Source: Microbispora bryophytorum
GTDB taxonomy: Bacteria > Actinomycetota > Actinomycetes > Streptosporangiales > Streptosporangiaceae
Reading direction: 5' to 3'
Length of the DNA: 64,000 nt
Assembly (NCBI RefSeq): GCF_006874465.1
Contig: NZ_VIRL01000015.1
Location: forward strand, 62,001-126,000
The stretch's first letter is position 1. Every line of letters begins with the position of its first letter. The translations under genes were made by a program, and so were the position numbers. A model generated the notes under the pieces. That model worked only from the letters and a program-made list of their open reading frames with translations. It ran no database searches and had not been told where the DNA came from. Below, piece by piece: positions 62,235-64,000 of this stretch.

Positions 62235-62888
62235 GTGAACGAGCAGGTGAACGAGCAACCCGGCGAGCAACTGGACGAGCTGCGGCGTGAGCTGTGCGAC
62301 TACGGCCGGCGGGCGGCGGCCCTCGGCCTGGTGATCGGGACCTCGGGCAACCTGAGCGTCCGGGAGGGCGACCTGGTCGTCGTCACACCCTCGGGCGTGG
62401 CCCTCGACCGGCTGCGCCCGGAGGACTGCCCCGTTGTCGACCTCGGAGGACGGGTGGTGGAAGGGGAGCGCACGCCCTCCTCGGAGACGCCGATGCATCT
62501 CGCGCTGTACGAGGCGACCGGAGCCCGGGCGGTGGTGCACACCCACTCGGTCTTCGCGACCGTGGTCGCCTCGACCATGACCGAGCTGCCGCCGATCCAC
62601 TACAACGCCCTGCTGCTCGGCGGCGCCGTCCGCGTGGCCCCGTACGCGACGTACGGCACGCCGGAGCTGGCGCGCAACGTCATCGCCGCGATCGGGGGCA
62701 GGCAGGCCGCCCTGATGGCCAGCCACGGCGCGGTGACGATCGGCGCCGGCCTGGAGCAGGCGTTCGAGGCGACCCGCCTGCTGGAGTGGCTGTGCGAGGT
62801 CTACGTCCGCGCTCTCGGCGTGGGCCGGCCCGCGGTGCTCACCGAGGACCAGCTCACCGCCGTCATCGAACGCGCCCTCAACGGCTAA
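62235..62888 (+). CDS. Class II aldolase/adducin family protein
   Basis: A 217-residue zinc aldolase of the L-fuculose-phosphate aldolase/ribulose-phosphate epimerase family. Zinc ligands HTHS and the SHGAV histidine are seen, with GTSGNLSVR and the catalytic Glu in SSETPMH. The GTG at 62235 is only 9 bases after a TAGATT -10-like hexamer, which suggests a leaderless transcript; a second GTG 12 bases on repeats the same codons (VNEQVNEQ). The sugar substrate is unknown. It overlaps the convergent DUF885 gene by four bases. Confidence 0.9.
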   Translation: MNEQVNEQPGEQLDELRRELCDYGRRAAALGLVIGTSGNLSVREGDLVVVTPSGVALDRLRPEDCPVVDLGGRVVEGERTPSSETPMHLALYEATGARAVVHTHSVFATVVASTMTELPPIHYNALLLGGAVRVAPYATYGTPELARNVIAAIGGRQAALMASHGAVTIGAGLEQAFEATRLLEWLCEVYVRALGVGRPAVLTEDQLTAVIERALNG

Positions 62889-64000
62889 CCCAGCACGACC
62901 TTCCGGGCGAGGCCGAGCGGAAGCCCGCCCGAACCCGCGATCGTGTCGTGGAAGGTCCGCAGATCGCCCGTGTAGTCCGCCCTGATGCGCTCGATCTCCA
63001 GCGCGCCGGTGAGGTAGGAGGGCGCCTGCGTGGGCCAGGCGCAGTAGCGGCTGACCTCTCCGGCCGCGGTGCCCGGCGACAGCGACGCCTTCGTGGTCAG
63101 GAACTCCTCCGCCTGCTCGATGGTCATGTCGTCGCAGTGCAGCGCGGTGTCCACCACGATCCGGGCGGCCCGCCAGATGCGGCAGTCGAGGTGGGCGAGC
63201 TCGGTCTGGGGCGTGTCGAAGTAGCCCTGCTCGTGCATGAGCTTCTCGACGTAGAGCCCCCAGCCCTCCACGAAGTAGGGCGTACGGAAGATCTTGCGGG
63301 CGCGGTGCGGGTTGCCGGCCATCCAGGACAGGTGCCAGTGGTGGCCGGGGTACCCCTCGTGCACGCTGATCGAGGGCATCTGCGGGCGCGAGTTGGTCCG
63401 CAGCCGCTGCCGCACCTGCTCCTCGGTGAAGCCGTCCGGCGTGTACGGCACGAAGAAGACGCCGTCCCGCGAGGACGACAGCGGCGGCGGGGCGAGGTAG
63501 CTGGCCACGGCGATGATGGGCCGCTGGAACTCCGGCGAGGGCTCGACCCGGCACACCTCCCCCTCGGGGAAGGTCACCAGCCCGCGGTCGCGGACGAACT
63601 CGCGTGCCCGCAGCGTCTCGGCCTCGTACTCGGCCCGCATGGCCTCCAGGGTCGGCGGGTGGTCGTCCATGAGCGACTCCATCGCCGCCCGCCAGCTGCC
63701 GGAGCCGAGGCGCGCGGCGACCTCCGTCATCCGCGTGTCCATCTCGGCCCAGGCCTGACGGCCCTTCTCGTGCAGCTCGGCGGCGCCGTATCCGAGCATC
63801 TCCTGCTCGCGCAGCAGCGCGGAATAGAGCTCCTCCCCCATCCGCCAGCTACCACGGGGCTCGAACCCCTCCAGGAAGCGGACCAGCCCGTCGAAGGCGT
63901 CGGCGGCGGGCTCCGCGGCCCGCGCCAGCCGCGCCCGCAGGTCCGGGTCGCCGACCAGCGCGGGCAGCGTCTCGGTCAGGAAGCGGCGACCCGTACGGGC
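62885..64000 (-). CDS. DUF885 family metalloprotein, 5' end off window
   Basis: The last 371 or so codons of a DUF885 protein. The family's metal-binding motif is SVHEGYPGHHWHL, with FVEGWGLYVE (Glu ligand) and SSSRDGVFFVPY further N-terminal. The frame continues open to the right edge, and residues there (FLTETLPALVGDPDLRARL) match the usual N-terminal half, so an ATG at 63841 is internal and not the start. DUF885 proteins are secreted or cytoplasmic metal-dependent hydrolases or peptidases of uncertain substrate. Confidence 0.9.
   Translation of the reverse strand, partial: ARTGRRFLTETLPALVGDPDLRARLARAAEPAADAFDGLVRFLEGFEPRGSWRMGEELYSALLREQEMLGYGAAELHEKGRQAWAEMDTRMTEVAARLGSGSWRAAMESLMDDHPPTLEAMRAEYEAETLRAREFVRDRGLVTFPEGEVCRVEPSPEFQRPIIAVASYLAPPPLSSSRDGVFFVPYTPDGFTEEQVRQRLRTNSRPQMPSISVHEGYPGHHWHLSWMAGNPHRARKIFRTPYFVEGWGLYVEKLMHEQGYFDTPQTELAHLDCRIWRAARIVVDTALHCDDMTIEQAEEFLTTKASLSPGTAAGEVSRYCAWPTQAPSYLTGALEIERIRADYTGDLRTFHDTIAGSGGLPLGLARKVVLG

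Overview
The window is high-GC actinobacterial DNA, most likely from the order Streptosporangiales or a close relative. Nearly every third codon base is G or C, GTG and TTG starts are common, and most genes have long open frames on the opposite strand. The gene content also fits: an ergothioneine operon, a piece of a DUF397 gene, a DUF222-HNH nuclease, a PASTA-less Ser/Thr kinase, AfsR-like and XRE-TPR regulators and a CebR-box cellulase. There are about 54 protein genes, one tRNA-His, and no phage, IS element or CRISPR. It reads as chromosomal arm or accessory DNA.

Layout. 1-7.8 kb: the end of a LuxR-type regulator, a DedA membrane protein preceded by a nested-hairpin leader, a NarL-type two-component pair divergent from a MacB/FtsX-type ABC exporter, then an A/T-richer scar and an orphan histidine kinase. 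7.7-11.9 kb: egtABCD (ergothioneine). 12-18.9 kb: a truncated DUF397 gene, dapD, a tiny membrane protein, a secreted CBM2-GH6 cellulase under a perfect CebR box, malate dehydrogenase, a flavin disulfide reductase and a DUF998 gene whose stop appears lost. 18.9-24.9 kb: a trehalose-synthase-like GH13 enzyme, a cold-shock protein, an APH-like kinase, an XRE-TPR regulator divergent from a small unknown gene, and a DUF427 protein.

25-30 kb is the most unusual part. It holds a diverged cysteinyl-tRNA-synthetase paralogue, a 31-codon proline/arginine-rich peptide gene with a very strong ribosome binding site, a GT4 glycosyltransferase, a PIG-L deacetylase and a flippase-like membrane protein. CysRS-like ligase, PIG-L deacetylase and GT4 transferase are the three folds used for mycothiol, but these copies do not look like the standard mshA/B/C set. 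A large AfsR/BTAD-type regulator follows.

33.5-47.3 kb: a second DedA-like protein, a D,D-carboxypeptidase, a TrmH methyltransferase, a membrane-anchored solute-binding/VWA protein, an ECF sigma factor fused to a zinc finger, membrane segment and extracellular tail, an amidase-like protein, a divergent MocR/PPOX pair, a kinase-pseudokinase pair, a DUF2510 membrane protein and oligoribonuclease. 47.4-53.7 kb: tRNA-His with a textbook terminator, then an apparent operon of PadR regulator, ABC ATPase, FtsX permease and secreted penicillin-acylase-family enzyme, and a LuxR-type HTH protein. 53.6-64 kb: L-lysine 6-aminotransferase, a MecA_N-type penicillin-binding protein, a spermidine-synthase-like protein, a repeat block, a DUF222-HNH protein with a huge low-complexity insert, a MarR/deazaflavin-oxidoreductase pair, a pterin dehydratase, a class II aldolase, and the C-terminal part of a DUF885 protein running off the right edge.

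The recurring themes are cell-envelope stress and export (two separately regulated MacB/FtsX systems, PBP, carboxypeptidase, kinases, DedA proteins) and low-molecular-weight thiol or sugar chemistry (ergothioneine, the CysRS-like/GT4/PIG-L group). Functions come from motifs read by eye. No database search was run.
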